From NCBI GenBank assembly GCA_903876615.1, contig CAIRAS010000314.1:1-6831 (forward strand): a stretch of 6,831 nt of DNA, given 5' to 3'. Both the position numbers and the translations under genes were made by a program. The notes beneath the pieces are model-generated. The model ran no database searches, was not told the origin of the DNA, and saw only the letters and a list, made by a program, of their open reading frames with translations. Below are positions 5,728 to 6,831 of this stretch, one piece after another (within the stretch, counting starts at the first letter, position 1; each line of letters starts with the position of its first letter). The stretch is from an uncultured Holophagaceae bacterium (GTDB taxonomy: Bacteria; Acidobacteriota; Holophagae; Holophagales; Holophagaceae).

Positions 5728-6831
5728 ATGGGCTTTTTTGACCGATTCCGTTCCCGCGCCGACGAGGCGCCGCTGCCGGGTCTGAACGACCTGCTGGAGG
5801 CCCGGGGGCTGCCCCTGGACCTGCCGGGGCTGGCGGAGCTGGTCCCGGGGTTCGAGGCGCACCGCAGGGCGGACGAGCGGGAAGCCTGGGTGGATGCCCT
5901 GGCGGAGCTCCAGGCCCAGGGCCTGCCCCTCCCGCAGCCCTGGATCGACGCCCAGGATCACCTCCTGCCCGAGCTGGTCCCCGCCTGGGTGGCCGAGCGG
6001 GAAGGCCGCTGGTGCCGTGGCTTCATCGAAGGCCTGAGCCAGCGCATCAAGGTCGGCGAGACCGTCCTGCCCGCCGCCTGGCTGAAGCTCTGGGATCAGC
6101 CGGCGGACGATGTCCTGGAACTCGCCCTGAACCACCTGCGCCACCGCAGCGAGGGCGGCTTCGAGCGCCTGCCTTCCGGCATCTACCGCGGACCCTGGCG
6201 GGACGGCCTGGACGCGGCGCGCCTGCTGCTCCCGGAGCTGTGGCACGGCCTCTTCAAGGGCCAGCATCCCTTCCTCGCCATCCCCGCGGCGGACACGCTG
6301 CTTGCAGCCCCGCAGATCCTGCTGCCCAAGCTCATGGACGAGGTGGGCCGCAGCATGCAGTCCGGCGCCCCGGCGCTGCAGCTGGCCGTCATGGAGCGCA
6401 TCGACGACACGCTGATGACCGCCCGGCTGCAGGACCCCCATCCCATGTCCGCGCCCCAGAAGGAGCTCAAGCACCTGGATCTCCTGGAGGCCCTGCGCCA
6501 GCAGGAGCGGGACCTGGACCCCGCCCTGGGCCGCCCCACCCCGGTGGCCATGGTGAAGACCGGCCAGGGCAAGCCGCTCACGATGGCCGCGTGGTCCGCC
6601 GGGGCGCCCGCCCTGCTGCCGGAGACCGACATCATCGCCTTCAGCACCGCCGCGGGCGAGCCCCTCGGCGCCTACGTGCGCCAGACCCTGCCCCGGATCC
6701 AAGAACTCAAGGGTGAGGTCGTGGCCATCTGGGGACCCCGGCGGGTCCGCTATGAGGGCTTCCCGACCGCCGAGCAGCTGGCGCGGCTGGAGTGCTTCGC
6801 CACCGCCGAGCAGATGAAGAACCTGCCGTCA
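5728..6831 (+). CDS. DUF1444/YtpQ-like cytoplasmic protein, 3' end missing
   Basis: An uninterrupted frame of 368 codons runs from ATG 5728 to the window edge with no stop; codon bias is strongly GC at third positions. The N-terminus MGFFDRFRSR has no signal peptide and no membrane helix is seen, so it is probably cytoplasmic. Residues about 115-225 resemble the DUF1444 family (Bacillus YtpQ): a W..PADDVLELALNHLR stretch ending near 138, DGLDAARLLLPELW at 159-172, and FLAIPAADTLL at 182-192 match in order the family's NLR, DGYDASR and AISVPxxDVL segments. This comparison is from memory. The remaining part (about 235-368) is helical and charged, then turns to a beta-rich stretch (TDIIAFSTAAG, EVVAIWGPRRVRYEG); I cannot assign it. 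DUF1444 function is unknown, so none is proposed. The start is supported by GGGTGGA 9 bases upstream; the gene is divergent from moaA. Confidence 0.85.
   Translation, partial: MGFFDRFRSRADEAPLPGLNDLLEARGLPLDLPGLAELVPGFEAHRRADEREAWVDALAELQAQGLPLPQPWIDAQDHLLPELVPAWVAEREGRWCRGFIEGLSQRIKVGETVLPAAWLKLWDQPADDVLELALNHLRHRSEGGFERLPSGIYRGPWRDGLDAARLLLPELWHGLFKGQHPFLAIPAADTLLAAPQILLPKLMDEVGRSMQSGAPALQLAVMERIDDTLMTARLQDPHPMSAPQKELKHLDLLEALRQQERDLDPALGRPTPVAMVKTGQGKPLTMAAWSAGAPALLPETDIIAFSTAAGEPLGAYVRQTLPRIQELKGEVVAIWGPRRVRYEGFPTAEQLARLECFATAEQMKNLPS

Noticed and set aside
5662..6702. Minus-strand open frame (346 codons) opposite the DUF1444-like gene
   Set aside because: The plus-strand frame has consistent codon bias, a ribosome binding site and family-like motifs; the antisense product is Gly/Gln/Arg-rich and featureless.

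Overview
The window is GC-rich, uses GTG and TTG as well as ATG starts, and encodes proteins for a Gram-negative cell envelope: a signal peptide-bearing beta-barrel-like protein ending in Phe, and a large multi-domain Ig/PKD-type exported protein. This would fit an Acidobacteriota of the Holophaga/Geothrix type. That placement is an impression from gene style, not something a marker gene here proves. No rRNA, tRNA, CRISPR array, insertion sequence or prophage gene is visible.

Layout: (1) 1-3246 (+) is the 3' part of a very large gene whose product carries tandem Ig-like/PKD-like beta-sandwich domains followed by about 700 residues I cannot assign. (2) After a GC-rich hairpin, 3345-4028 (+) encodes a small probable outer-membrane beta-barrel protein. 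(3) 4156-4446 (+) encodes a small single-span membrane protein. It is preceded by an 11-codon reading frame with a perfect Shine-Dalgarno sequence that ends one base before its TTG start. (4) A long, nearly perfect inverted repeat (4436-4487) forms a bidirectional terminator between the plus-strand genes and the convergent minus-strand pair. (5) The minus-strand pair is moaA (5665-4661), the radical SAM GTP 3',8-cyclase of molybdenum cofactor synthesis, followed 7 bases later by a 55-codon gene for a small exported protein (4653-4486). (6) A 62-base divergent intergenic region separates moaA from a plus-strand gene (5728 to the window end, incomplete) for a cytoplasmic protein that resembles the DUF1444/YtpQ family.

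The only firmly assigned function is MoaA. No other molybdenum cofactor gene lies in the window, so moaA appears detached from the rest of the pathway here. The left half looks like cell-surface functions and the right half like housekeeping functions; the terminator at 4436-4487 is the boundary. I see no strong evidence of a new multi-gene system. The most unusual items are the candidate leader peptide at 4119-4154, the moaA-linked small exported protein whose likely ribosome binding site lies in the Gly-Gly codons of moaA, and the unassigned C-terminal region of the large surface protein.
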